7,592 nucleotides of DNA from Clostridia bacterium (GTDB taxonomy: Bacteria > Bacillota > Clostridia > Christensenellales > UBA1242), in contig JAFSXW010000005.1 of assembly GCA_017443885.1 (NCBI GenBank), forward strand, positions 1-7,592, written 5' to 3'. Below are positions 7,111-7,592 of this stretch, piece after piece. How positions within the stretch are numbered: the stretch's first letter is position 1; the number at the start of each line of letters is the position of its first letter. Below the pieces are notes generated by a model, which was not told the origin of the DNA, did no database searches, and saw only the letters and a list, made by a program, of their open reading frames with translations. The translations under genes and the position numbers were made by a program.

Positions 7111-7592
7111 ATGAAAAAATTAACAAAATTTTTGCTAGTTGTTTGTTGTTTATTGGTTTTGCCAATTGCATTAATGCTAACAGCATGCGACATGAATAAT
7201 GTAACATCAGATAATGTTAGAGTTAGAGTTGAAGAAGATTACCTTCAATGGAGCACAGATGGTGAAAAGTGGACGGACATAATTAGCGTAGACGACCTAA
7301 AAACGCAATTAGGCGATGCCATAAAAGGGGAAAAAGGCGCTGATGGAACTAACGGAACAAATGGAACCAACGGAACCAACGGAACAAATGGTTCTGATGG
7401 AAGAGAAGTAGAATTTCAGAAAAATGAAACACATATTCAATGGAGATATGTTGGAGAGGCTGAGTGGAACAATCTAATTGCCATTGCCGATTTAAAAGGT
7501 GCTGATGGAACCAATGGAACAAATGGTTCTGATGGAAGAGAAGTTGAATTCCAGAAAAATGAAACACATATTCAATGGAGATATGTTGGAGA
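7111..7592 (+). CDS. Lipoprotein with collagen-like Gly-Thr-Asn segments and repeated modules (3' end outside window)
   Basis: The ATG at 7111 has AAGGAG 9 bases upstream. The 160 visible residues begin with a lipoprotein signal: MKK, a hydrophobic core, and lipobox LTAC (23-26) with Cys26 as the lipidated residue, so the mature protein should be anchored to the outside of the membrane. Residues 36-64 form a first, diverged module with LQW...KW...DL. Residues 73-97 are collagen-like Gly-X-Y triplets, including five GTN. Residues 98-130 are a module (REVEFQKNETHIQW ... W119 ... DLKG), followed by a second triplet segment (130-142, two GTN) and the start of an exact copy of the module (143-160). 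No proline is present in the triplets. Bacterial collagen-like proteins can form trimeric stalks; a surface fibre or adhesin role is inferred. The divergent XRE gene and operators indicate tight control. Confidence 0.92.
   Translation, partial: MKKLTKFLLVVCCLLVLPIALMLTACDMNNVTSDNVRVRVEEDYLQWSTDGEKWTDIISVDDLKTQLGDAIKGEKGADGTNGTNGTNGTNGTNGSDGREVEFQKNETHIQWRYVGEAEWNNLIAIADLKGADGTNGTNGSDGREVEFQKNETHIQWRYVG
7345..7389 (+). repeat. 9-base tandem array encoding (Gly-Thr-Asn)5
   Basis: Five units of GGA-ACN-AAY lie head to tail in frame and differ only at third codon positions. A shorter two-unit array occurs at 7507-7524. Since the unit is a multiple of three, slippage would change the stalk length without breaking the reading frame. 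Confidence 0.9.
7372..7592 (+). repeat. 135-base tandem repeat in the lipoprotein gene
   Basis: Bases 7372-7457 match 7507-7592 at 83 of 86 positions with a period of 135 bases (45 residues). The three differences (7380/7515, 7410/7545, 7416/7551) are all at third codon positions and silent. The second copy is cut by the window edge, so more copies may follow. Confidence 0.92.

Noticed and set aside
7349..7567. Phe/His-rich - strand open frame over the lipoprotein repeats
   Set aside because: It is the antisense reading of the Gly-Thr-Asn and two-Trp modules; the + strand frame has a ribosome site, promoter, signal peptide and only silent differences between repeats.
7345..7592. CRISPR-like array
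   Set aside because: The repeats are contiguous coding repeats without unique spacers and lie in frame in a lipoprotein gene.

Overview
The window is A+T-rich bacterial DNA with purine-rich Shine-Dalgarno sites, sigma-A-type promoters (one a perfect TTGACA-17-TATAAT), intrinsic terminators, and a lipoprotein signal with a lipobox. This fits a low-GC Gram-positive (Bacillota/Clostridia-like) genome using the standard bacterial code. I cannot name the species from sequence alone.

Layout. (1) Positions 1-4544, + strand: two adjacent genes 11 bases apart encode large polytopic membrane proteins. The first is cut by the left edge and is open from base 1. They are paralogues: both have a large, probably extracytoplasmic, domain, a multi-helix membrane core with the layout of VirB6/TrbL type IV secretion channel proteins, and a charged cytoplasmic tail. 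No other secretion component lies in the window, so the T4SS link is inference. (2) A strong bidirectional hairpin terminator at 4546-4585 separates this operon from converging fba. (3) 4631-6685: class II fructose-bisphosphate aldolase (-) and NAD-dependent glyceraldehyde-3-phosphate dehydrogenase (+) are divergently transcribed from a 117-base spacer that holds a promoter for each. Both promoters predict very short mRNA leaders. (4) A second bidirectional terminator at 6784-6819 lies between gap and a small converging regulator gene; its stem contains the regulator's stop codon. (5) 6812-7592: a 67-residue XRE-family DNA-binding protein (-) diverges from a lipoprotein gene (+) that runs off the right edge. 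The 95-base spacer holds a consensus promoter with two related 14-bp palindromes overlapping its -35 and its spacer, plus an extended -10 for the regulator that predicts a leaderless mRNA.

How the genes may work together. The aldolase and dehydrogenase catalyse neighbouring steps of glycolysis. The XRE gene and lipoprotein look like a self-contained switch in which the small repressor binds the palindromes, shuts off the lipoprotein and controls itself. The lipoprotein is built from exact-copy 45-residue modules joined by collagen-like Gly-Thr-Asn triplets, so it is probably a cell-surface fibre whose length can vary by recombination or slippage. The most interesting parts are this switch with its repeat-built lipoprotein and the paired VirB6-like paralogues with their uncharacterised outer domain.
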